Shown one piece after another: positions 46,802-55,615 of a stretch of DNA of 64,000 nt. Origin of the DNA: Shewanella sp. HN-41. GTDB lineage: Bacteria; Pseudomonadota; Gammaproteobacteria; Enterobacterales; Shewanellaceae. The position numbers were made by a program, and so were the translations under genes. A model generated the notes under the pieces. The model saw only the letters and a list, made by a program, of their open reading frames with translations. It was not told the origin of the DNA and did not search any database. The stretch covers positions 62,001-126,000 of the forward strand of contig NZ_AFOZ01000019.1 in assembly GCF_000217915.1 (NCBI RefSeq), written 5' to 3'. Numbering within the stretch: position 1 is the stretch's first letter; each line of letters begins with the position of its first letter.

Positions 46802-46891
46802 ACTTTTTTCATCTAAGTGACATAAGCTTATGTTTATCTTAGAGACGTAAGTCATTTTCAATAAATTAAGTTCGCCATAGGTAATTTGAAT

Positions 46892-47818
46892 ATGGAAAAT
46901 ATTGCTTTTGTATTTCCTGGCCAAGGTTCGCAAACTCTAGGCATGTTAGCCGAGCTTGCCGAATCACACGCCGTTGTCGGGCAAACCTTTGCCGAGGCGA
47001 GTGAGGTCTTAGGTTATGATCTGTGGGCATTGGTTCAGCAAGGTCCCGTTGAAACCTTAAATGAAACCGATAAAACCCAACCAGCACTTTTGGCTGCAAG
47101 CGTTGCTATTTGGCGTGCTTATGTTGCATCGGGTAAGGCCATGCCTGCTATGCTTGCAGGGCACAGTTTAGGTGAGTATTCGGCTTTAGTGTGTGCCGGA
47201 GTCATGGATTTTAAAGACGCGATTAAGCTGGTTGAGTTACGCGGCCAACTGATGCAACAAGCTGTTCCTGCTGGAACGGGGGCTATGTACGCGATCATCG
47301 GTCTGGATAATGATGGCATTGCCAATGCTTGTACCGAAGCTGCACAAGGCGAAGTGGTGAGTCCAGTTAACTTCAATAGTCCTGGTCAAGTGGTGATCGC
47401 AGGTCAAAAAGACGCGGTTGAACGCGCTGCCGCCGCATGTAAAGCGGCTGGCGCCAAAATGGCCGTTGCGCTGCCCGTAAGTGTGCCATCACACTGCGCA
47501 TTGATGAAACCTGCCGCAGACAAATTAGCGGTAGCGTTAAACGATGTGCAGTTTAATGAGCCTAAAATTACGGTTATCAATAACGTCGATGTGGCATCAC
47601 CCACTGCGGTTGCCGACATTAAAGATGCCCTAGTACGTCAGTTATATTGTCCTGTCCGTTGGAGCGAAACCGTTGAGCTGATGGCCGAGAAAGGTATTAC
47701 TCAACTGGTGGAGTGTGGTCCTGGTAAAGTATTGACGGGACTTGCAAAACGAATTAATAAATCACTTTCTGCCCAAGCAGTTAATGATGTTGCTTCATTT
47801 ACAGCATTAACTGAGTAA
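46892..47818 (+). CDS. fabD: Malonyl-CoA:ACP transacylase
   Basis: A 308-residue enzyme moving malonyl groups from CoA to ACP. The catalytic serine is in AGHSLGEYSALVCAG, the arginine in LVELRGQLMQQA and the histidine in LPVSVPSHCALM; FPGQGSQTLGM marks the N-terminus. ATG 46892 is preferred to TTG 46886, which is two codons upstream. It is 9 bp from fabG. Confidence 0.97.
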   Translation: MENIAFVFPGQGSQTLGMLAELAESHAVVGQTFAEASEVLGYDLWALVQQGPVETLNETDKTQPALLAASVAIWRAYVASGKAMPAMLAGHSLGEYSALVCAGVMDFKDAIKLVELRGQLMQQAVPAGTGAMYAIIGLDNDGIANACTEAAQGEVVSPVNFNSPGQVVIAGQKDAVERAAAACKAAGAKMAVALPVSVPSHCALMKPAADKLAVALNDVQFNEPKITVINNVDVASPTAVADIKDALVRQLYCPVRWSETVELMAEKGITQLVECGPGKVLTGLAKRINKSLSAQAVNDVASFTALTE

Positions 47819-47827
47819 GGAGTTTGT

Positions 47828-48574
47828 ATGCGTTTTAGCTTGAATTTAACCGGTAAAGTGGCCCTAGTCACTGGTGCGAGCCGTGGTATTGGCCGCGCTA
47901 TTGCTGAAACATTAGTCGAAGCGGGTGCGGTTGTGGTTGGAACTGCAACAAGTGAGAAGGGCGCCACAGCAATCCAAGAATATCTGGGTGACAAAGGTTT
48001 TGGTTTAGTGCTTAATGTCACAGATAGTCAATCAATCACCGATTTATTCGCCTCGATCAAAGAAAAAGCGGGTGATGTTGATATTCTAGTCAATAACGCG
48101 GGTATCACCCGTGATAATTTGCTGATGCGAATGAAAGATGATGAATGGCAAGATATCATAGATACCAACCTGACATCATTATTCAGACTATCAAAACCTG
48201 TAATGCGTACCATGATGAAAAAGCGCTTCGGCCGTATCATCAATATCGGTTCAGTGGTAGGCACTATGGGTAATGCAGGTCAGGTTAACTACTCGGCAGC
48301 AAAAGCCGGTTTGATTGGATTTACAAAATCTCTTGCAAGAGAGGTTGCATCTCGTCAAATTACGGTTAATGCTATCGCTCCTGGATTTATCCAGACCGAT
48401 ATGACTGATGAGCTGACCGAAGATCAGCAAAAAGCTATCATGTCTCAGGTTCCGATGGAACGATTAGGGCAGGCGCAAGAAATCGCCAATGCAGTGCTCT
48501 TTTTGGCCTCGGATTCTGCCGCTTACATCACAGGCGAAACTTTGCATGTGAATGGCGGAATGTACATGGTTTAA
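47828..48574 (+). CDS. fabG: 3-oxoacyl-ACP reductase
   Basis: A 248-residue short-chain dehydrogenase reducing beta-ketoacyl-ACP with NADPH. TGASRGIGRAIAETL binds cofactor, LVNNAGITRDNLLMRMKDDE is the FabG substrate loop, and the catalytic Ser, Tyr and Lys lie in INIGSVVG and YSAAKAGLIGFTKSL. AAGGAG precedes ATG 47828. Confidence 0.98.
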   Translation: MRFSLNLTGKVALVTGASRGIGRAIAETLVEAGAVVVGTATSEKGATAIQEYLGDKGFGLVLNVTDSQSITDLFASIKEKAGDVDILVNNAGITRDNLLMRMKDDEWQDIIDTNLTSLFRLSKPVMRTMMKKRFGRIINIGSVVGTMGNAGQVNYSAAKAGLIGFTKSLAREVASRQITVNAIAPGFIQTDMTDELTEDQQKAIMSQVPMERLGQAQEIANAVLFLASDSAAYITGETLHVNGGMYMV

Positions 48575-48737
48575 GGGCGGATGGCAGGGATACTGTCGCA
48601 ACTGAGTAGTGATCTGTATCAATGGGTCGCAAAATTTCGTGGTTAGACCACGAAAACTAAGCTTGCATTGTCAGCCAAATCTAATAAACTACTCGCAATC
48701 TTACGCAAGTGCGTAATTTGAATAGGAAAGAAAACTA

Positions 48738-48971
48738 ATGAGCAACATCGAAGAACGTGTAAAGAAAATCATTGTAGAGCAACTGGGCGTTAAAGAAGAA
48801 GACGTTAAACCAGCGGCATCTTTCGTTGACGATCTGGGTGCAGATTCTCTGGACACTGTTGAGTTGGTTATGGCTCTGGAAGAAGAGTTCGATACCGAGA
48901 TCCCTGATGAAGAAGCTGAAAAGATCACTACTGTCCAAGCAGCGATCGATTACGTTTCTAAGAATCAGTAA
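48738..48971 (+). CDS. acpP: Acyl carrier protein
   Basis: A 77-residue acidic four-helix protein that carries acyl chains on 4'-phosphopantetheine at Ser37, within [25 protein letters not shown] precedes ATG 48738. It stands 163 bp after fabG, with room for its own promoter, and is followed by a strong terminator, consistent with high independent expression. Confidence 0.99.
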   Translation: MSNIEERVKKIIVEQLGVKEEDVKPAASFVDDLGADSLDTVELVMALEEEFDTEIPDEEAEKITTVQAAIDYVSKNQ

Positions 48972-48986
48972 TTCTGAATTCTTGAG

Positions 48987-49020
48987 AACAGGCGGCAAAT
49001 ATGCCGCCTGTTTTTGTTTT
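48987..49020 (+). terminator. Terminator of acpP
   Basis: AACAGGCGGCA (48987-48997) and TGCCGCCTGTT (49002-49012), a perfect 11-bp stem with loop AATA, then TTTTGTTTT. Confidence 0.92.
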
Positions 49021-49179
49021 ATCCCCGCTAAACTCTGCAGTAGTGCCATTCAATCGTCTCTGGATCCCGTTTAATATTTATCCATGAGATGCTCGCCGCA
49101 GATTGGCGAACAATTTCCATGATAGAAACGCATTTCTCTGTCATAACTTAATCTATTTAGCATTCAAAAGGTGACTGCC

Positions 49180-50418
49180 GTGTCTAAACGTCGTGTAGTG
49201 GTAACCGGTTTGGGGTTAGTGACTCCCGTGGGTAATACAGTCGATACTTCTTGGAAGGCTTTGCTTTCGGGGAAGAGTGGTATTGCACCGATAACCAAAT
49301 TTGATGCCAGTGAGTTTACAACTCGTTTCAGTGGCTCAGTAAAAGATTTTGATGTAGAGCAGTACTTAACCAAAAAAGACGCCCGCAAGATGGATCTCTT
49401 TATCCAATACGGTATGGCGGCTGGCATCCAAGCTATCCAAGATTCAGGTTTGGATATGAGCAAGGAAAATCCTAGCCGAGTAGGTACCGCTATCGGTGCG
49501 GGTATGGGTGGTATGTGGTTGATTGAACAAAACCACAGCGCTTTGATCAATGGTGGTCCTCGTAAAATATCGCCGTTCTTTGTGCCGAGTACCATTATCA
49601 ATATGATCGCGGGCCACCTGTCGATCATGTATGGCATGACTGGGCCTAACTTTGCCGTCACGACGGCGTGCACTACAGGCGTTCACAATATCGGTTTTGC
49701 GGCGCGTACTATTGCTTATGGTGATGCGGACGTCATGGTTGCCGGTGGTGCCGAAGATGTGACTTGTCCACTCGGTGTCGGTGGTTTCGGTGCAGCTAAG
49801 GCGTTGTCGACCCGTAATGACGATCCCACCGCAGCGAGTCGTCCATGGGATAAAGACCGTGATGGGTTTGTGATCGGTGATGGCGCTGGCGTGATCGTGA
49901 TGGAAGAGTACGAACGCGCTAAGGCGCGCGGCGCGACGATTTACGGCGAGTTAGTCGGTTTTGGTATGAGCGGCGATGCTTTCCATATGACATCGCCACC
50001 AAGTGATGGTGCGGGTGCGGCCGCGGCTATGGTCAATGCCATTCATGATGCTAAGCTATCACTGGAGCACATTGGTTATATCAATGCCCATGGTACGTCG
50101 ACACCTGCGGGCGATAAAGCCGAAGCGGCAGCGGTTAAGTCGGTATTTGGTGACCATGCATATAACTTGCTCGTCAGTTCGACTAAATCTATGACGGGTC
50201 ATTTATTAGGGGCTGCCGGCGCGGTTGAAGCCATTTTCACCCTGCTTGCACTACGCGACCAAGCCGTGCCACCGACCATCAATTTGGATAATCCAGATGA
50301 AGGCTGTGACTTAGACTTCGTTGCCCATACCGCCCGTGATGTGAAGTTAGATTACGCATTGTGTAACTCCTTCGGCTTTGGTGGTACCAACGGCTCATTG
50401 CTGTTTAAGAAAGTCTAA
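49180..50418 (+). CDS. fabF: Beta-ketoacyl-ACP synthase II
   Basis: A 412-residue condensing enzyme that elongates acyl-ACP and makes cis-vaccenate. The Cys-His-His triad lies in [28 protein letters not shown] and [15 protein letters not shown]. The GTG at 49180 lies just after AAAGGTGA and yields [14 protein letters not shown], the usual N-terminus; a GTG at 49171 is less likely. Last gene of the fatty acid cluster. Confidence 0.98.
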   Translation: MSKRRVVVTGLGLVTPVGNTVDTSWKALLSGKSGIAPITKFDASEFTTRFSGSVKDFDVEQYLTKKDARKMDLFIQYGMAAGIQAIQDSGLDMSKENPSRVGTAIGAGMGGMWLIEQNHSALINGGPRKISPFFVPSTIINMIAGHLSIMYGMTGPNFAVTTACTTGVHNIGFAARTIAYGDADVMVAGGAEDVTCPLGVGGFGAAKALSTRNDDPTAASRPWDKDRDGFVIGDGAGVIVMEEYERAKARGATIYGELVGFGMSGDAFHMTSPPSDGAGAAAAMVNAIHDAKLSLEHIGYINAHGTSTPAGDKAEAAAVKSVFGDHAYNLLVSSTKSMTGHLLGAAGAVEAIFTLLALRDQAVPPTINLDNPDEGCDLDFVAHTARDVKLDYALCNSFGFGGTNGSLLFKKV

Positions 50419-50435
50419 ACTGCGGTTAGCTCGAT

Positions 50436-50464
50436 AAAAAATGCGCCTTTGGGCGCATTTTTTT
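50436..50464 (+). terminator. Terminator of fabF
   Basis: AAATGCGCC with GGCGCATTT (stem core 50441-50447 and 50452-50458, loop TTTG), followed by a T run to 50464. The A run upstream would pair and also allow function in the reverse direction. Confidence 0.88.
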
Positions 50465-50690
50465 ATGGACAGGCGCAGACTTCCGACTCTATCAAATAAT
50501 ACCTAGTGGTTGCTTGTTCAAAACATGCCAAGCATGCTCTTTTCCTGTGGGATAACTAGTGACTCTAATTAAATCGAATTCTTTGGCGAGGTTAATCGCA
50601 ATTATTTTTACGCTAAGAGGTATTTCTATCGTAAACTCAGCTTATTGCACGAAAACATTGAGCCACAGAGGCTAAATAAGTTGAGGTTAT

Positions 50691-51170
50691 ATGGCTGGTA
50701 TAGATAGGCAAAGTACCCTGAGATTTTTGTCGGAGCCTGCGGATGTCAATTTTGGTGGTAAGGTCCACGGCGGCGCAGTGATGAAGTGGATCGATCTTGC
50801 AGCCTACGCCTGTGCAGCGGGTTGGAGCGGTAAATATTGTATCACCGCCTATGCTGGCGGTATTCGTTTTGTGCAACCCATCTTAGTGGGCAACATAGTC
50901 GAAGTCAGCGCCAAAGTCATTTATACGGGCAAGACCTCTATGCATATCGGTATCGATGTGCGGGCGGGCGATCCTAAGGTTTCTGAGCGTCATCTCACCA
51001 CCCATTGTATTGTCATCATGGTGGCCGTGGATGAAAACGGCCAACCCACGCCAGTGCCTGAGTGGATACCGCAGACCGAACACGATATTCATTTGCGCGA
51101 TTCAGCGCTGCGCTTAATGGAAATGCGTAAAAAAATTGGCGCCGAAATGGAAGCCCATGTGGTGAAATAG
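50691..51170 (+). CDS. Acyl-CoA thioesterase, YciA-like hotdog family
   Basis: A 159-residue hotdog-fold hydrolase. NFGGKVHGGAVMKWIDLAAY contains the family helix and likely catalytic residues, followed by IRFVQPILVGNIVEVSAKVI and TGKTSMHIGIDVRAG. It hydrolyses acyl-CoA esters, with unknown chain preference. A 12-bp stem-loop follows at 51186-51214. Single gene, with the start at ATG 50691. Confidence 0.92.
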   Translation: MAGIDRQSTLRFLSEPADVNFGGKVHGGAVMKWIDLAAYACAAGWSGKYCITAYAGGIRFVQPILVGNIVEVSAKVIYTGKTSMHIGIDVRAGDPKVSERHLTTHCIVIMVAVDENGQPTPVPEWIPQTEHDIHLRDSALRLMEMRKKIGAEMEAHVVK

Positions 51171-51185
51171 TCGTATAGATTGAAT

Positions 51186-51214
51186 CAACAAAGGCGCTTA
51201 TGGCGCCTTTGTTG
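51186..51214 (+). terminator. Terminator-like hairpin after thioesterase
   Basis: CAACAAAGGCGC and GCGCCTTTGTTG, a perfect 12-bp stem with a 5-nt loop, beginning 16 bp after the stop codon. The T content after the stem is modest. Confidence 0.7.
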
Positions 51215-51477
51215 TCTGTGCCGAAAAGTGCGTTTTCCTGTTGGCCCGATTTCAACCTGACGCTATGCGGGATGAATGTTAAACTGCCGCCATTATTTTC
51301 ACGGCCTATTTCCCTAAATTAAAATCCTCAATTGAACCTATAGATTGAAACACTTACTGGCACTTTTTTAGTATTTGTTATTGAGGTTTTAGCGGTAACA
51401 TATTGGGCAGATGAAACACAACTCGATTCAGCAATTTCTAATTGATTCACCTTGTTTATCTATTTGAGGATCACTTC

Positions 51478-52353
51478 ATGGCAAAAGTCGCATTTATTGG
51501 TTTAGGCGTAATGGGATATCCCATGGCGAGGCATTTACTGAACAAAGGCCATGAGGTCACTGTTTATAATCGCACTTTTGCTAAGGCGCAAACTTGGGTC
51601 GACACCTATGGTGGCCGCTGCTGCCCAACGCCCAAAGAGGCGGCAATAGGCCAAGATATTGTGTTTACCTGTGTGGGCAATGATAACGATCTGCGGGAAG
51701 TGGTATTAGGGAGTGATGGCGTTATTCATGGCATGCAAAAGGGCGCAGTCCTAGTTGACCATACTACGGCTTCGGCCGATGTCGCCCGTGAGCTGCATCA
51801 AGTGTTAGCCGAAAAAGGTATCGATTTTCTGGATGCGCCTGTGTCTGGCGGTCAAGCGGGCGCTGAAAATGGAGTGTTGACTGTGATGGTCGGTGGCGAT
51901 GAGGTCGTGTTTGCCCGTGTTAAACCTGTGATTGAAGCTTTTGCCCGCTGCGCAGAGCGTTTAGGAGAGGTGGGCGCAGGCCAGTTAACTAAGATGGTGA
52001 ACCAAATCTGTATCGCGGGTGTGGTGCAAGGTTTGGCGGAGGCCCTACAGTTTGCGCGTAAAGCGGGCCTCGATGGCGAGAAAGTGATTGAAGTGATCAG
52101 TAAAGGCGCGGCGCAAAGCTGGCAAATGGAAAATCGCTATAAAACGATGTGGAGCCAGAACTATGATTTTGGTTTTGCCGTCGATTGGATGCGTAAAGAC
52201 TTAGGTATTACCCTAGAAGAGGCCCGTCGCAATGGTTCACACTTGCCATTAACCGCTTTAGTCGATCAATTTTATTCAGAAGTGCAGGGCATGGGGGGCA
52301 ATCGTTGGGATACTTCTAGCTTGCTGGCCCGCTTAGAAAAATCGGCAAAGTAA
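51478..52353 (+). CDS. NAD(P)-dependent 3-hydroxyisobutyrate dehydrogenase-family oxidoreductase
   Basis: A 291-residue beta-hydroxyacid dehydrogenase. AFIGLGVMGYPMARHLLNKG is the Rossmann glycine motif, DAPVSGGQAGAENGVL the substrate loop and GQLTKMVNQICIAG holds the catalytic lysine. The C-terminal helices include KDLGITLEEARRNG. ATG 51478 follows GAGGATC; the frame opens back to 51442. The substrate might be 3-hydroxyisobutyrate, tartronate semialdehyde or glyoxylate; this cannot be decided here. Confidence 0.93.
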   Translation: MAKVAFIGLGVMGYPMARHLLNKGHEVTVYNRTFAKAQTWVDTYGGRCCPTPKEAAIGQDIVFTCVGNDNDLREVVLGSDGVIHGMQKGAVLVDHTTASADVARELHQVLAEKGIDFLDAPVSGGQAGAENGVLTVMVGGDEVVFARVKPVIEAFARCAERLGEVGAGQLTKMVNQICIAGVVQGLAEALQFARKAGLDGEKVIEVISKGAAQSWQMENRYKTMWSQNYDFGFAVDWMRKDLGITLEEARRNGSHLPLTALVDQFYSEVQGMGGNRWDTSSLLARLEKSAK

Positions 52354-52401
52354 CTTTTATCTCAAATTTCGTTGTTATAAAAACTTGGGTTTCGTAGTAA
52401 T

Positions 52402-52441
52402 AAAAATGCCCAGTCTTATGTGTATAGAACTGGGCATTTTT
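52402..52441. terminator. Bidirectional terminator hairpin
   Basis: AAAAATGCCCAGT (52402-52414) and ACTGGGCATTTTT (52429-52441) with a 14-nt loop, between the dehydrogenase and the convergent mutarotase gene. Confidence 0.85.
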
Positions 52442-52474
52442 GTTTGTATTGTTTTTGACTAGACGTATTTAACG

Positions 52475-53323
52475 TTACTCTTTCCAGCGAATATGGGTCA
52501 CTAAGCGGTGGCTTTCTCCTGGGGCGAGTACGACTTTATCTTCTAATACATTGGCCGCTTCTAGGCAGACCATGGTCAGATAATCCTCTGGATTAAACCG
52601 GCTAAGGCGTTGTGACTTTTCAATCCATGGATTCCATAATACGGCGGATTGGCTATTCTCGCGGCTGACTTCAATTGTCCCCTGCGGTGTATGCAGTAAC
52701 TGAACCGGGCCGAGATCGGTATAGACACGATCTGTCTCGCGATCAAATAGCACTTCATCCGTAGTTTGCGGATAGGGCCCTTCTGCAAATTCAATGTATT
52801 TTGAGCCACTAAAACCACTGGCGCTGAGTTGGTGGATATCCTCAATCGGGAAATAGCTGTGTAGTGCTTGGGTAAGCGTCACGGTCTCATCACCTAGGTT
52901 GTTATTCACAAGGCTAATGCTTAGGGTGTCACCTAGGGTAAATAGCACGCAGACTTCAGTGTTATGTGGCCAATAGATTTTATCTTGTTCGCTGATCTTT
53001 AAGTTAAAACGTAAATCCACTAACTGATTGCGCATTTCTACCGATGCCAGCGTCCAAATGCGAGTGCGGGCGAAACCGTGTTGGGGGAAGTTCGCTTCAT
53101 GACTCATGCCAAACCAAGGCCAACAGATGGGCACGCCACCACGGATCCCATTACCGGGTTGATAATCGTCAGCCGATGAAACCCACAGCAAAGGTGGTTT
53201 TCCTACGGGTTGAAAATAGTCGATTTGCGCGCCCTGCAAAAAAATTCTTGCCTGACATAACGCCGTGTTGACCTCGACATAATCGAGCCCGTTAGCGTGC
53301 TTTTTAGTAGTGACAGAACCCAT
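52475..53323 (-). CDS. D-hexose-6-phosphate mutarotase, YeaD family
   Basis: A 282-residue aldose-1-epimerase-like protein interconverting alpha and beta anomers of hexose-6-phosphates. The segment PGNGIRGGVPICWPWFG is characteristic, with the active-site His in FPQHGFARTRIW, ALHSYFPIEDI and VLWNPWIEKS. It starts at ATG 53323. Single gene, convergent to the dehydrogenase. Confidence 0.93.
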   Translation of the reverse strand: MGSVTTKKHANGLDYVEVNTALCQARIFLQGAQIDYFQPVGKPPLLWVSSADDYQPGNGIRGGVPICWPWFGMSHEANFPQHGFARTRIWTLASVEMRNQLVDLRFNLKISEQDKIYWPHNTEVCVLFTLGDTLSISLVNNNLGDETVTLTQALHSYFPIEDIHQLSASGFSGSKYIEFAEGPYPQTTDEVLFDRETDRVYTDLGPVQLLHTPQGTIEVSRENSQSAVLWNPWIEKSQRLSRFNPEDYLTMVCLEAANVLEDKVVLAPGESHRLVTHIRWKE

Positions 53324-53553
53324 AGTAGCAATATCCTTAACTCTGCTGGCATATCAGAAAAACAGGCCGTTAGCTTACAAAGTTTTCCGCTATAACATAA
53401 GGCTTTGTTGCGATCAATTTACGATTTTGCTGTTCGATTGTGTAAACAAAAGTCATTGTTCTTAGGCTCTAGAGCTTCCTTTTTCAACAGATTTAGCTAA
53501 AGTGGTCAGAGCACTTAGTTGAGTTGCAGTCTAACGAGAAAAGGGAAGCGATT

Positions 53554-55345
53554 ATGCCAGTCTATCAAGCGCCGCTGCGCGACTATCAATTTATCCTCGA
53601 TGAAATGTTACACATTTATCAGCAAGATGCACTCAAGGGGTTCGATGAAATCGATCCAGATCTGGTCGATGCAATTCTGCAAGGTATGGCCGATTTTAGT
53701 ACCGAAGTCATGCTGCCGCTCAATAGCGTGGGCGATCTGCAGGGTTGTAAGTTGGTAGATGGTAAGGTGATGACGCCGGAGGGGTTTGCTAACGCCTATC
53801 AGCAGTTTGTTGATAATGGCTGGCCGACGTTGACCTGCGATCCCGAATTTGGTGGGCAAGGTTTGCCCGAAGTGGTGGGCATCTTCGCAACGGAAATGCA
53901 AACGGCAACGAACATGGCCTTTGCCATGTACCCAGGTTTAACCCACGGTGCTTATGCCGCTATTCATACCCATGGCAGTGACGCACTCAAGCAAAAATAT
54001 TTGAGTAAATTGGTCAGCGGTGAATGGACTGGGACAATGAATTTGACCGAATCCCACGCCGGCACAGATTTAGCCCTACTTCGCACTAAAGCCGTGCCTG
54101 TATCTGAAGGCGTTTTTGCCATCTCCGGGGAGAAGATTTTTATCTCATCAGGCGATCATCAACTTACCGACAATATCGTGCATCTCGTATTAGCCCGTTT
54201 GCCGGATGCGCCGGAAGGTGTGAAGGGGGATATCTCTGTTCGCCGTACCTAAGGTTCTAGTGAATAGTGATGGTAGCTTAGGCGCGCCGAACACTTTATA
54301 TGCCAGTGGCCTTGAACATAAGATGGGCATTCACGGTAACTCAACCTGTGTGATGGTGTTTGAAGGTGCGCTGGGCGAGCTTGTTGGCGAGCCACACCAA
54401 GGACTGCGTGCCATGTTTACTATGATGAACCAAGCGCGTTTAGGGGTGGGTGTGCAAGGGCTAGGCGTGTCTGAGATTGCCTATCAAAATGCACTGGCCT
54501 ATGCCAAAGACAGATTGCAGAGCCGTGCCTTGAGCGGTGCCAAATCTCCTGAAAAAGCCGCCGATCCGATTTTGGTTCATGGCGATGTGCGCCGTATGTT
54601 GCTCTCGCAAAAAGCCTTTAATGAAGGTGCAAGAGCCTTAGTGGGGCAGCAAGCGCTATGGCTCGATGAAGCTGAGCGTCATACCGATCCCGCCAAGGCT
54701 AAGGTCGCATCTCAGTTAGCGGCCCTGTTTACGCCCATTGTGAAAGGTTTTATCACCAATCGTGGTTTTAATGCCTGTGTCGATGCCCAGCAAGTCTTTG
54801 GTGGACATGGTTATATCCATGAGTGGGGCATGGAGCAATTTGTGCGTGATTGCCGTATTGCATTGATTTATGAAGGCACTAACGGCATTCAGGCGTTGGA
54901 TTTAGTGGGCCGTAAGTTGCTTAGCGACCGCGGCGCGGCGATGCTGCAATGGTCGGCCTTAGTGACTGAGTTTATTCAATCGCATAGCACGAATGCGGCG
55001 ATGCAACCCTATGTGAGTGGTTTAACGGATTGTGCAGGCGATTTGCAAAAGGCCAGTGGTTATCTAGCCTCACAGGCGGTGACCAATCCTGACATTATCG
55101 GTGCCGCTTCAATGGCTTATCTAGAGCTATTTGGGGTGACTGCACTGGCGTGGATGTGGGCCAGAAGTGCCGCGGTGGCGTTAGCTGCGCTGGAGCAGGG
55201 CACTGAAGAAACCGCGTTTTACCAAGCTAAATTAAAAACTGCCGATTTCTATATGGCTTACTGGGCGGTGCAAGGTCGCAGTCTGCGTAAGCAAATCGAG
55301 CAGTCGAGTGAGTTGCTAACATCCCTTGATGAAAGCATTTTTTAA
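53554..55345 (+). CDS. Acyl-CoA dehydrogenase, interrupted by an apparent 1-nt insertion
   Basis: An FAD enzyme oxidising an acyl-CoA to the enoyl form. From ATG 53554 (after AAGGGAAG) translation passes TMNLTESHAGTDLALLRTKA, the flavin site, then breaks in the G5 run at 54235-54239 and stops at 54250-54252. With four Gs the frame joins the second part (from about 54240), giving about 596 residues, the normal length for the large acyl-CoA dehydrogenases with the extra C-terminal domain, such as the methylmercaptopropionyl-CoA type. The C-terminal half contains RALVGQQALWLDEAERHTD and IALIYEGTNGIQALDLVGRK. The flavoprotein family is sure; the substrate is not known. Confidence 0.85.
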
Positions 55346-55371
55346 CTTAGCTTTTTTAAAACATCTTAAGG

Positions 55372-55397
55372 GCCAGCATTATCGTGCTGGCTTTTTT
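55372..55397 (+). terminator. Terminator of acyl-CoA dehydrogenase gene
   Basis: GCCAGCA (55372-55378) and TGCTGGC (55385-55391), loop TTATCG, followed by TTTTTT. Confidence 0.88.
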
Positions 55398-55514
55398 ATT
55401 GAGAGTTTCACTGTTTTTTTATCGACAAGGGAGTGCTCCGTACGTGGCGAGAATGGAGTATTTAACGTCAATCTTATCTTTACAATTGTAACAAAACCCC
55501 ATGGATGTAAATTT

Positions 55515-55533
55515 AAATGAGAATCATTGTCAT
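55515..55533. promoter_or_regulatory. Fur box
   Basis: TGAGAATCATTGTCA (55518-55532) matches the 7-1-7 Fur consensus TGATAATNATTATCA at 12 of the 14 defined positions. It lies 84 bp before the TonB receptor start, so repression by Fe-loaded Fur is expected. Confidence 0.78.
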
Positions 55534-55615
55534 ATTCGCATCAGGCTTTATAATGACGACAAATTGAATATGACATGGGTAAGCCGCAGGTTTGCTCGAT
55601 ATTTTGGGGTATTTT

